64,000 nt of DNA from Clostridia bacterium (lineage in GTDB: Bacteria; Bacillota; Clostridia; Oscillospirales; Acutalibacteraceae): NCBI GenBank assembly GCA_017399405.1, contig JAFQCT010000004.1:62001-126000 (forward strand). Reading direction: 5' to 3'. The notes beneath the pieces were generated by a model. That model was not told the DNA's origin, searched no databases, and worked only from the letters and a program-made list of their open reading frames with translations. Within the stretch, counting starts at the first letter, position 1, and the number at the start of each line of letters is the position of its first letter. This document shows, piece after piece, positions 16,568 to 24,862 of the stretch. Made by a program: the position numbers and the translations under genes.

Positions 16568-18937
16568 ATGTATAATGTACTTAAAAGAGATGGCAAAATA
16601 GCAAATTTTGATGTTAAAAAGATTGCAGACGCTATTACACAAGCATTTGAGGCTTGCAACAAACAGTTTAACCCTGATATTATTGATTTCTTGGCTCTTA
16701 AAGTTACAGCAGATTTTGAACCAAAAATCAAAGATGGCAATATCGCAGTTGAAGATATTCAGGATAGTGTTGAATCAGTTCTTATTAAGGCTGGTTATGA
16801 TGATGTTTCAAAAGCATACATTATCTACCGTCGTCAAAGAGAAAAAGTTCGTAACCTTAATGCAACAATGGTTGACTATAAGGCTATTATCGATAACTAC
16901 CTTAATGTAAACGACTGGCGTGTTAAAGAAAACTCAACAGTTACTTACTCAGTTGGTGGTTTGATTCTTTCAAACTCAGGTGCTGTTACTGCTAACTATT
17001 GGCTTTCTGAGATTTATGATGATGAAATCGGCAACGCTCACAGAAATGCTGATATTCACATTCACGACCTTTCAATGCTTACAGGCTACTGTGCAGGTTG
17101 GTCACTTAAACAGTTAATTCAGGAAGGTCTTGGCGGTGTTCCGGGTAAAATTACATCTGCTCCTGCTGCTCACCTTTCAACACTTTGTAATCAGATGGTA
17201 AACTTCCTTGGCATTATGCAGAATGAATGGGCAGGTGCTCAGGCTTTCTCATCGTTCGACACATATCTTGCACCATTCGTAAAGGTTGATAACCTCACAT
17301 ATAAAGAAGTTAAACAGTGCATTCAGTCATTTATCTACGGTGTTAATACTCCATCTCGTTGGGGTACACAGTCACCATTCACAAACATCACTCTTGACTG
17401 GACAGTTCCTAACGACCTTGCTGAACTCAACTGTATTGTTGGCGGTAAGGAAATGGACTTCAAGTACAAAGATTGTAAAAAAGAAATGGATATGGTTAAT
17501 AAAGCATTCATCGAAGTTATGGTTGAAGGCGATGCTAACGGTCGTGGATTCCAGTATCCAATCCCAACATATTCAATTACTCGTGACTTTGACTGGTCAG
17601 AAACAGAGAACAACAAACTTCTCTTTGAAATGACAGCAAAATACGGTACTCCTTACTTCTCAAACTATATCAACAGTGATATGGAACCATCAGATGTTCG
17701 TTCAATGTGCTGCCGTCTTCGTCTTGACCTTCGTGAACTTCGCAAGAAGTCAGGTGGTTTCTTCGGTAGTGGTGAGTCAACAGGTTCAGTTGGTGTTGTT
17801 ACAATCAACTTACCAAGAATTGCTTATCTTGCAAAGGATGAAGCAGATTTCTATGCTCGTCTTGACAAGATGATGGATATTTCTGCTCGTTCACTTAAGG
17901 TTAAGCGTGATGTTATCACAAAACTTCTTGACGCAGGTCTTTATCCATATACAAAGAGATACCTTGGTACATTCAACAACCACTTCTCAACAATCGGTCT
18001 TGTTGGTATGAACGAAGCTGGTCTTAATGCAAAATGGATTCAGGCTGATATGACAAATGAAAAGACACAGCAGTTTGCAAAAGATGTTCTTAATCATATG
18101 AGAACTCGTCTTTCAGACTATCAGGAACTTTACGGTGACCTTTACAACCTTGAAGCAACTCCTGCTGAGTCAACAGCATTCCGTCTTGCAAAGCATGACC
18201 TTAAATACTACCCAGATATCATCACAGCAGGTAGAAAAGAAGGCGAAACACCTTACTATACAAACAGCTCACACCTCCCTGTTGGCTATACACAGGATAT
18301 CTTTACAGCACTTGATATGCAAGATGAACTTCATACACTTTACACATCAGGTACAGTATTCCACGCATTCCTTGGTGAAAAACTTCCTGATTGGCAGTCT
18401 TGTGCAAATCTTGTTAAGAAGATTGCATCTAACTACAGACTTCCATATTATTCAATTTCACCAATTTACTCAATCTGTAAGAACCACGGTTATATTGCAG
18501 GTGAAGCATTTACTTGCCCACACTGTGGTGAAGAAGCAGAAGTTTATTCAAGAATTACAGGTTACTATCGTCCTGTTAAAAACTGGAATGACGGTAAGGC
18601 ACAAGAGTATAAAGACAGAAAAGTTTACGATATTGCGAATTCTCACCTTACACATGATGTTACAGAAAACGAAGTTTGCGAATGTGTAGCGGAAGAAACA
18701 ACAAGCGTAGCAGATAGCGTAATGCTTTTCACAACTGCTACTTGCCCTAACTGCAAGATTGCTTGCTCACTTCTTGATAAAGCAGGTGTAGTTTATAACA
18801 AACTTCTTGCTAATGAAAATGTTGAATTAGTTAACGAATTCGGCATCAAGCAAGCTCCAACTCTTGTAGTTGTTGAAAATGGTGTAGCAACAAAATACAC
18901 AGGTGTATCAGACATCAAAAAGTATCTCAATGCTTAA
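16568..18937 (+). CDS. nrdD: Class III ribonucleotide reductase with fused C-terminal redoxin domain
   Basis: 789 residues. N-terminal ATP-cone (about 1-95), the catalytic ten-stranded barrel with SMCCRLRLDL (near 380), a metal-binding cysteine region (Cys637, Cys650, Cys653) and the glycyl-radical loop RITGYYRP with Gly665. After a linker (about 690-717, containing CEC at 704-706) comes a 72-residue glutaredoxin/NrdH-like domain with active site CPNC (Cys726, Cys729), a cis-proline-type APTLVV and a GV...YL end. Class III enzymes use formate or a redoxin as reductant; the fused domain points to the redoxin route. GGGAGG lies before the ATG; trxB follows at 14 bases. Confidence 0.95.
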   Translation: MYNVLKRDGKIANFDVKKIADAITQAFEACNKQFNPDIIDFLALKVTADFEPKIKDGNIAVEDIQDSVESVLIKAGYDDVSKAYIIYRRQREKVRNLNATMVDYKAIIDNYLNVNDWRVKENSTVTYSVGGLILSNSGAVTANYWLSEIYDDEIGNAHRNADIHIHDLSMLTGYCAGWSLKQLIQEGLGGVPGKITSAPAAHLSTLCNQMVNFLGIMQNEWAGAQAFSSFDTYLAPFVKVDNLTYKEVKQCIQSFIYGVNTPSRWGTQSPFTNITLDWTVPNDLAELNCIVGGKEMDFKYKDCKKEMDMVNKAFIEVMVEGDANGRGFQYPIPTYSITRDFDWSETENNKLLFEMTAKYGTPYFSNYINSDMEPSDVRSMCCRLRLDLRELRKKSGGFFGSGESTGSVGVVTINLPRIAYLAKDEADFYARLDKMMDISARSLKVKRDVITKLLDAGLYPYTKRYLGTFNNHFSTIGLVGMNEAGLNAKWIQADMTNEKTQQFAKDVLNHMRTRLSDYQELYGDLYNLEATPAESTAFRLAKHDLKYYPDIITAGRKEGETPYYTNSSHLPVGYTQDIFTALDMQDELHTLYTSGTVFHAFLGEKLPDWQSCANLVKKIASNYRLPYYSISPIYSICKNHGYIAGEAFTCPHCGEEAEVYSRITGYYRPVKNWNDGKAQEYKDRKVYDIANSHLTHDVTENEVCECVAEETTSVADSVMLFTTATCPNCKIACSLLDKAGVVYNKLLANENVELVNEFGIKQAPTLVVVENGVATKYTGVSDIKKYLNA

Positions 18938-18951
18938 AAAGGTTAATTTAT

Positions 18952-19857
18952 ATGTATGATATTATAGTTGTTGGCGGTGGCCCTGCGGGGCTTACCGCTG
19001 CCCTATATGCTCGTAGGGCAAATAAAACAGTTCTTGTTATTGAAAAAGGTAGTTTTGGTGGGCAGATTACATACTCACCAAAAGTTGAAAATATTCCTGG
19101 TTTTAATGAAGTAACGGGTAACGAATTCGCTGAAAAACTTGTTGAGCAAGTGCTCGGACAAGATGCAGAAGTTGAATGTGCTGAAGTTCTCAGTATCCGT
19201 GACGGTGACATTAAAACAGTTGTTACTGATTCAGGTGAGTTCGAGGGCAAGTCTGTTATTATTGCAACAGGTGCAAAACATCGCCTTTTAGGACTTCCTA
19301 ACGAAGAAAACCTTATCGGTGAAGGAATTTCATTCTGTGCGGTTTGTGACGGTGCTTTTTATGAGGGCAAAACAGTTGCAGTAATCGGCGGAGGTAACTC
19401 AGCACTTCAAGAGGCAATTCTTCTTTCTGACCTTGCAAAAAAAGTTTATGTTATTCAAAATCTCGACTTCTTTACAGGTGAACAAAAACTTGTTGAGAAA
19501 CTCAAGAGCAAAGCAAATATAGAGATTATTCTCGGCACAGTTGTTGAAAAAATTATCGGTGACAATGAACTTAAAGGAATAACAATTAAGAACACATCAA
19601 CAAACGAAAGTACAGATTTAACTCTTGATGGTATGTTTGTTGCAATCGGACTTGTTCCGCAAAATGATAATTTCAAAGATATTATCAATCTTGATGAACG
19701 CGGTTATGTAAATGCAACTGAGAATTGCCTTACAAATGCAGAAGGTATTTTCGTAGCAGGTGACTGCAGAACAAAATCAATCCGTCAAGTAATTACTGCC
19801 GCAGGTGACGGTGCGGTAGCCGCTCTTGCTGCTTGCGATTATGTTGATGAAAATTAA
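18952..19857 (+). CDS. trxB: Thioredoxin reductase
   Basis: 301 residues: FAD-binding GGGPAGLTAALYARR, redox-active CAVC (Cys129, Cys132), NADPH-binding VIGGGNSALQEA, and a C-terminal FAD motif GIFVAGDCR. It reduces thioredoxin-like proteins with NADPH. Placement 14 bases after nrdD suggests cotranscription and that the redoxin domain fused to NrdD is a substrate (inference). Confidence 0.95.
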   Translation: MYDIIVVGGGPAGLTAALYARRANKTVLVIEKGSFGGQITYSPKVENIPGFNEVTGNEFAEKLVEQVLGQDAEVECAEVLSIRDGDIKTVVTDSGEFEGKSVIIATGAKHRLLGLPNEENLIGEGISFCAVCDGAFYEGKTVAVIGGGNSALQEAILLSDLAKKVYVIQNLDFFTGEQKLVEKLKSKANIEIILGTVVEKIIGDNELKGITIKNTSTNESTDLTLDGMFVAIGLVPQNDNFKDIINLDERGYVNATENCLTNAEGIFVAGDCRTKSIRQVITAAGDGAVAALAACDYVDEN

Positions 19858-19913
19858 AATTATAAACTAAAATAGATGATACACACGCCGACATAGGTCG
19901 GTCGAGTTAAAGC

Positions 19914-19944
19914 AAAAGCCACTCTAATACAGAGTGGCTTTTGT
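19914..19944. terminator. Bidirectional terminator between trxB and the AbrB-like gene
   Basis: Twelve-bp stem AAAAGCCACTCT/AGAGTGGCTTTT (19914-19942) with a 5-base loop, between convergent genes. A smaller CCGAC/GTCGG hairpin sits just upstream at 19888-19901. Confidence 0.88.
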
Positions 19945-19958
19945 GATTATATATTCAA

Positions 19959-20198
19959 TTATTTATCAAACTTTTTTGCTTTTTCAAGACAATCTCTGCA
20001 AATTGGAAGAGTGTCATCAACAATTTCATTGCATTCACAAATTTTACATTTTTTTTCAGCAGGCTCAATAATAAGTTTGTTATCTTCTATTTGCAAAAGC
20101 AATGAAGAGCCGGGCTCAAGATTCATTTTTGTTCTATATGCCTTAGGCAACACAATTCTGCCAGCATAGTCAATAGTTTTTACCGCGATATATGACAT
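19959..20198 (-). CDS. AbrB/SpoVT-family transcription regulator with zinc-finger tail
   Basis: 79 residues. Residues 5-47 are a swapped-hairpin AbrB/SpoVT DNA-binding domain (IDYAGRIVLPKAYR, EPGSSLLLQI). The C-terminal third has five cysteines (Cys51, 54, 56, 67, 70), enough for a small zinc site. These proteins dimerise and repress or activate transition-state and sporulation genes. There is no toxin gene beside it, so an antitoxin role is unlikely. It has its own promoter and is convergent to trxB. Confidence 0.83.
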   Translation of the reverse strand: MSYIAVKTIDYAGRIVLPKAYRTKMNLEPGSSLLLQIEDNKLIIEPAEKKCKICECNEIVDDTLPICRDCLEKAKKFDK

Positions 20199-20229
20199 AA
20201 AAACACCTCATTTGAAATATTATATCAAT

Positions 20230-20258
20230 AATATACCAATTTTGGCATTTTTTGTCAA
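20230..20258 (-). promoter_or_regulatory. Promoter of the AbrB-like gene
   Basis: On the minus strand TTGACA (20253-20258), 17-base spacer and TATATT (20230-20235), followed by a GAGGTG ribosome binding site. Confidence 0.72.
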
Positions 20259-20285
20259 CAAGTTTTTTATGTTATTTGTTATTTA

Positions 20286-20429
20286 TTAGTCTTTTGCAAA
20301 GAAAATACCTGCAATACTGAAAACGGTAAAGGCTATTATCCCAACGGTCAGTGCAGTTTTCAGCAGGTTTAACATTCTTAATGCATTTGCCATTCTGTAA
20401 ACAGTTTCAAGCTCTTTATCTATATTCAT
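20286..20429 (-). CDS. 47-residue membrane protein downstream of spoVAD
   Basis: A 47-codon frame whose ATG lies one base after the spoVAD stop (TAAAATG). It encodes a charged amphipathic N terminus (MNIDKELETVYRMANALRM) and one hydrophobic helix (about residues 23-43) ending in FFAKD. The tight spacing and lack of any other feature in this gap support a real, cotranscribed gene. I do not recognise a family; it does not resemble SpoVAC or SpoVAE. Confidence 0.55.
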   Translation of the reverse strand: MNIDKELETVYRMANALRMLNLLKTALTVGIIAFTVFSIAGIFFAKD

Positions 20430-20430
20430 T

Positions 20431-21474
20431 TTATTCGTCCCCCGATGTCAATAGAACTCCGTGTGCAATTGAGGGGATACTCTCACCCTGCATTGTTGAG
20501 GTAGGAGAAAGTAATGCTCCTGTTCCCACAAAAAACACTCTATTAAGCGTTTTTTCTTTAAGTTGTCTCATTATATATGAATTCACTACAGAACCGCTAC
20601 AGCCACAGCCTGACCCTCCTGCGTGAACATCTTGAGCCTCAAGGTCGTAAATCATAAGTCCGCAATCCCCGTGAACAGATGAAATATCATAACCGTAATC
20701 TTTTTTTAGTAAGTCAATAAGCAATTCTGCACCGACTTTGCCTAAATCACCTGTAAGAATTAAGTCGTAATCAGCAGGGGAGGTGTGAGTATCATTTAAG
20801 AAATCTCCGATTGTTGACGCTGCTGCAGGTGCCATTGCTGCACCCATATTGTTGGCATCTTTAATACCTAAATCCATAATTTTGCCAAATGTAACCGCTT
20901 CAACGCAAGGCAAATCTTCTTTGTTTTCTGCAATAACAGACGCACCTGACGCGGTAGCGGTACGCTGTGCTGACGGTGGACGCTGACCACCATATTCAAG
21001 AGGTAAACGGAATTGCCGTTCAGCCGATGCGAAGTGTGAAGATGTTGATGCAACTGCATAATCCACCGCCCCCGAATCAACAAGCACAGATGCAAGTCCC
21101 AGGGAGAGTGCCATTGTTGAACAAGCACCGTAAAGTCCTAAAAAAGGGATTGCCAATTCGCGAATACCAAAAGATGTGCCAATGCATTGGTCAAGCAAAT
21201 CACCAGCCATAATAAGATTTATGTCTTTAGGAGATAGTTTTGCCTTTGCAATAGCACGGGTAATTGCTTCATATTGTAATGCACTTTCTGCCTTTTCCCA
21301 AGAGGGGCATCCGTCAATAGTGTCGTCAGAATAACAATAGTCAAACTCTTTTGCCAAAGGTCCTTCACCCTCGGCTTTACCTACAACTGCTGCGTGACCA
21401 ATAATTGAGGGCCTTGAGGGCAAAAGTAATGTATATTTTCCTACACGAGTAGCCAAATCAGTCGTTCCTTTCAT
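20431..21474 (-). CDS. spoVAD: Stage V sporulation protein AD
   Basis: 347 residues with a thiolase-like fold; diagnostic segments are the N-terminal PSIIGHAAVVGKAEGEGPL, the Cys-containing LYGACSTMALSLGLA and the end SIPSIAHGVLL. In endospore formers SpoVAD binds dipicolinic acid and is needed for its uptake into the forespore and its release at germination. Elsewhere it is encoded in a spoVA operon with spoVAC and spoVAE, but neither is present here; only a 47-residue membrane protein follows. This supports a sporulating host. Confidence 0.94.
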   Translation of the reverse strand: MKGTTDLATRVGKYTLLLPSRPSIIGHAAVVGKAEGEGPLAKEFDYCYSDDTIDGCPSWEKAESALQYEAITRAIAKAKLSPKDINLIMAGDLLDQCIGTSFGIRELAIPFLGLYGACSTMALSLGLASVLVDSGAVDYAVASTSSHFASAERQFRLPLEYGGQRPPSAQRTATASGASVIAENKEDLPCVEAVTFGKIMDLGIKDANNMGAAMAPAAASTIGDFLNDTHTSPADYDLILTGDLGKVGAELLIDLLKKDYGYDISSVHGDCGLMIYDLEAQDVHAGGSGCGCSGSVVNSYIMRQLKEKTLNRVFFVGTGALLSPTSTMQGESIPSIAHGVLLTSGDE

Positions 21475-21523
21475 TTGCTTTTATTATATTTTTACCCATA
21501 AAAAGTTAAAAATACAAACAAAA

Positions 21524-21555
21524 AAAGACAGTTCATTTTGCGAACTGTCTTTAAT
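21524..21555 (-). terminator. Terminator after the sialidase gene
   Basis: Eleven-bp stem AAAGACAGTTC/GAACTGTCTTT (21524-21534 and 21542-21552), with a T tract on the minus strand, between the sialidase and spoVAD. Confidence 0.83.
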
Positions 21556-21566
21556 ATTTTTTTGCT

Positions 21567-23063
21567 TTACATTAACCCTAATTTGAATTTAATATTTGCT
21601 TTTGTTCGTTTGGATTTGATTGAGCGTAGAACTTTCTCAGAAGTATTAGGCTTAAAGTCGAGGTTTTCACCATTGATTTCGTTGATATTACCAATTTCAT
21701 CAACGCTGAAAACAGTATATTTAAGATGACTAGGCTCGTCTTCATAGAAAACTGCAAAGTTTCCGTCAGAAAGTTCTGTAAGACAAGAATATCCGTAAAA
21801 GCCTTGTGTAAGGTGATATTTGCTAATCCAATTGATTTCACCATTATTCTCAGTAAGACCTACGCGAAGAACTCCGTCAGCTCTCTCTGTAAGATTACCG
21901 CCTGCAGAACAAAGAACTACTTGCTTGTTGTTGATTCTCTTTGAAGTTTCCATAAGTGAAACCATACAGTTTCTTGTACCTTCAAGATTTCTGTCAGCAC
22001 GGAAAGTAGTCCATGTTTCACCACCGTCAAGGCTGTCAGCAAACGCTATATAATTACTCAAATTTCTTGCATAAATACGAAGTGCGTTGTAGTTGTCGCT
22101 TTCAATTTTTACAAGCTGAGCTTCACTTGTCTTTTTAAGTCCTTTTTTGATTTTTATCTTGTTGCTTCTGTGCCATGTTTCACCATTATCATCAGTATAA
22201 ATAACACTTGCATTTTCAAAAATAGGGTCTTTGAAAAGTCCGTTATTGTCATAAACACAGAAAAGAATACGCTCTTTGCCATTATGGTTGATAACCATTC
22301 CACGACCGGGGCCAACACCTAAAAATGATTCCTTTTCACTTTTAATCTGGTCAGATATAATTTGTGGGTGACTCCATGTTTTACCATTATCGTCACTGTA
22401 TTTTAACCAAAGGTAAGTTGTTTTATAGCATTTAAGCTTTGCAGAACTGTAAAAAATGTTTTGCTGTACCTTAACATTTTCAGAACCTTTTTGCTCTGTA
22501 TATAAAGGTTCGCCATTTTCGTAAATACAGAAATCGCGGTCAATACTGTATGCAGTGATTTTGTTATCATTCCTTGTAAAAACAGGAGCAAAATCACCAT
22601 CATAATCACCAACATAAAAATCAAAAGTACTTAACTTGTCACCATTTTTTCCTTTTGTCAAAAGTAAGCGTTTTTTACCGCCTATTTCACAATATCCTGT
22701 ACCGGTTTTTGCTTGAAGATATCCACATTCTGACGGTTGAGCGTCTACTAACACAAATATTCTTCCGGTATTTGATTGTGCAATAACAGAATCAATAAAT
22801 GAAGCACTGTCTTTTGATGTAACAGTATCTGCGTAATCGTCAAAATGATTAACCATTACATAATCCCAATCAGTATAGCCGTCTTTAGAAATGGCAACCG
22901 CAATATCAATGTTGTTAGGGGAGTCAGCACCATGTCCATAACGGATATCTGCACCGGCCATAACGCTACCGTCATTAAGAGTGTAAAGTGACGGAATGCG
23001 ATTACGCTCTGAGCCATATTCTTTATTGGCAAATGGTTGTTCATAAATAATTTTTGAATTCAT
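21567..23063 (-). CDS. GH33-type sialidase-like protein without signal peptide
   Basis: 498 residues with a six-bladed beta-propeller signature. The RIP motif (Arg22 in NRIPSLY), three regular Asp boxes (SDDNGKTW 223-230, TDDNGETW 290-297, SLDGGETW 344-351) and a degenerate one near 59-66 are visible. Candidate catalytic residues are Glu314 in TSEAQLVKI and Tyr425 in GYSCLTEL. Sialidases cut terminal sialic acid from glycans. Unlike most bacterial members there is no secretion signal, so it may act on imported sialosides. The gene stands alone; no nan genes are adjacent, although nagB is encoded at 60680-61399. Confidence 0.85.
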   Translation of the reverse strand: MNSKIIYEQPFANKEYGSERNRIPSLYTLNDGSVMAGADIRYGHGADSPNNIDIAVAISKDGYTDWDYVMVNHFDDYADTVTSKDSASFIDSVIAQSNTGRIFVLVDAQPSECGYLQAKTGTGYCEIGGKKRLLLTKGKNGDKLSTFDFYVGDYDGDFAPVFTRNDNKITAYSIDRDFCIYENGEPLYTEQKGSENVKVQQNIFYSSAKLKCYKTTYLWLKYSDDNGKTWSHPQIISDQIKSEKESFLGVGPGRGMVINHNGKERILFCVYDNNGLFKDPIFENASVIYTDDNGETWHRSNKIKIKKGLKKTSEAQLVKIESDNYNALRIYARNLSNYIAFADSLDGGETWTTFRADRNLEGTRNCMVSLMETSKRINNKQVVLCSAGGNLTERADGVLRVGLTENNGEINWISKYHLTQGFYGYSCLTELSDGNFAVFYEDEPSHLKYTVFSVDEIGNINEINGENLDFKPNTSEKVLRSIKSKRTKANIKFKLGLM

Positions 23064-23157
23064 AAGTAATCACCTATTATTTGAAAATAATTTTATTGTT
23101 TTCTTAAAACATATAATAACAAAAATTTCTTATATTGTAAATATTTGGGCAAAAAAA

Positions 23158-23183
23158 TATGGGATACAGTTTTGTATCCCATA
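23158..23183 (-). terminator. Terminator after the SPASM-like radical SAM gene
   Basis: Eleven-bp stem TATGGGATACA/TGTATCCCATA (23158-23168 and 23173-23183) with a 4-base loop, followed on the minus strand by TTTTTTT. Confidence 0.88.
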
Positions 23184-23192
23184 AGAATTTAA

Positions 23193-24650
23193 TTATTTGT
23201 GTGCATTACAGCTTGCACAATTACCTGTGCAACCCTGAAATTCCTTTTTGCCCTCTTCTGTATCACGATAATACTGAGTGTGAGTATCTCTGTGACTTGT
23301 TGAGTTCCATATTTCTTCCGCAACAGGAGCCCAATCGCGAGCGTACTCGTCACATTTACTGCAAAGTTTGTCTGCACTTTCCTGACGGATTAAGTCAGAA
23401 GATTTTGCATTTGTATTTTTGATAAGCTCACGAAGTCTGTCAGGATTTTCAAGCATTGGGCAAGGACGAAGATGATTGTCATTAAATGGCTGGTTTTTAT
23501 AATATGCCATAAACAACGGATTTTGCAATGCCTCAAGTAATGTATGTGTGCGAATGTTTGAGTCAGAGAAGTGAATGAATACGCAAGGCTCAATATCACC
23601 TGCAGAGTTTATGTGGAAATAGTTTCTACCACCTGCAATACAACCGCCAACATATTCACCGTCATTCTGGAAGTCCATAATGAAAATAGGCTTACCTGTT
23701 TTACCGTTACGCATTTTCTTGTTCCAAAAATAAAGTTCTTTTCTTTGTTCAGGTGTAGGAATAAGGTCTTTGTCAGCCCCATGACCTACAGGCATATAGT
23801 TAAAGTTGAGCATATATTTTGCACCTTTGCCGATTACAAAATCAACAAATTCGTCACTTGTAACTACAGGTAAATTCTTTCTTGTATAGCAAACAGATAC
23901 ACCAAAAAGACATTTCTTCTTTTTAAGCAAATCCATAGCCTTGATTGTGGTAGCATAAGCACCTTCACCACGACGCCAGTCGTTTGAAGATTCGTCACCC
24001 TCAAGACTAAGTGCTAAAGTAATGTTGCCACACTCATTCATAGCGTCACAAAAAGCCTCATCAACCAATGTTGCGTTTGTGAATATAAGGAAAATACAAT
24101 CTTTATTATTTTTGCAAATTTCAAGTACTTCTTTTTTCTTAATAAGGGGCTCGCCACCTGTAAGCCAATAGAAGTGACAACCAAGTTCCTTACCTTGTGT
24201 AACAATGCTTTGCATTTCCTCAAGGCTTAAATTAAGGTGATGACCATATTCAGCCGACCAACAACCTTTACAGTTAAGATTACAAGCAGAGGTAGGGTCA
24301 AAAAGAATATTAAAAGGAATGTTGCATTTATATTTTTCACGGTTAGCTCTAACTGCTTTTGTGCCATAATAACCTGCATCAATACCAAAAGAAAGAAGCA
24401 TCTGTTTTACAACACTTCTGTCAATATCATTAAGAATACCTAAAGCAAACTGAGTCCATACATTATCTTTATCAAGAGCCACTTCCTGAAATTTTTTGAA
24501 GTTTTCAGGTGGGAAAATCTTGTTGAAGATAGGCTCAATCTTATGGCTTAACTTTACAATATTAGCATGTGGGTCTTTATCCACATATTTGAGCAATCTG
24601 TCAAGGGCTATGCCAAGACTTGCTTTTTGAAGATTGTAAACTACTTTCAT
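23193..24650 (-). CDS. Radical SAM protein with SPASM-like auxiliary cluster region
   Basis: 485 residues from the ATG at 24650, preferred over an ATG at 24665 because AAAGGAAG lies just before it. A helical N-terminal region of about 120 residues precedes the radical SAM motif CNLNCKGCW. The C-terminal part has a CX13GX4C pair (GGC to EPC), a further Cys in LRPCPML, CSKC, and a terminal CTGNCASC group: eight cysteines, enough for two extra Fe-S clusters. No precursor peptide gene is adjacent. The layout (long N-terminal domain, single radical SAM barrel, cysteine-rich tail) is shared by several families, including peptide maturases and lipid-coupling enzymes; the substrate is unknown. Confidence 0.85.
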   Translation of the reverse strand: MKVVYNLQKASLGIALDRLLKYVDKDPHANIVKLSHKIEPIFNKIFPPENFKKFQEVALDKDNVWTQFALGILNDIDRSVVKQMLLSFGIDAGYYGTKAVRANREKYKCNIPFNILFDPTSACNLNCKGCWSAEYGHHLNLSLEEMQSIVTQGKELGCHFYWLTGGEPLIKKKEVLEICKNNKDCIFLIFTNATLVDEAFCDAMNECGNITLALSLEGDESSNDWRRGEGAYATTIKAMDLLKKKKCLFGVSVCYTRKNLPVVTSDEFVDFVIGKGAKYMLNFNYMPVGHGADKDLIPTPEQRKELYFWNKKMRNGKTGKPIFIMDFQNDGEYVGGCIAGGRNYFHINSAGDIEPCVFIHFSDSNIRTHTLLEALQNPLFMAYYKNQPFNDNHLRPCPMLENPDRLRELIKNTNAKSSDLIRQESADKLCSKCDEYARDWAPVAEEIWNSTSHRDTHTQYYRDTEEGKKEFQGCTGNCASCNAHK

Positions 24651-24862
24651 AATGCTTCCTTTCATAGTTTTGAGAAATCATACATTATATATTTTATTGT
24701 AAATTGAAAACAAAGTCAATAATTTTATTCAGCAGTTTTATTATATTTTGCCAACTTATCGGGAAAAATAAACAGAAATGAAAATAAATTGTTAAAACAG
24801 TAGAAAAAAATTACAAAATATGGTATATTAAAAGTTAATTATAATATAAGGGTGACACTTAA

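Noticed and set aside
18135-18689. 184-codon frame in another plus-strand phase within nrdD
   Set aside because: Out-of-frame shadow of a highly conserved gene; Thr/Gln/His-rich translation and no ribosome binding site.
19959-20198. AbrB-like gene as the antitoxin of a toxin-antitoxin pair
   Set aside because: No toxin-sized gene accompanies it, it has its own promoter and terminator, and its cysteine-rich tail fits SpoVT/AbrB regulators.
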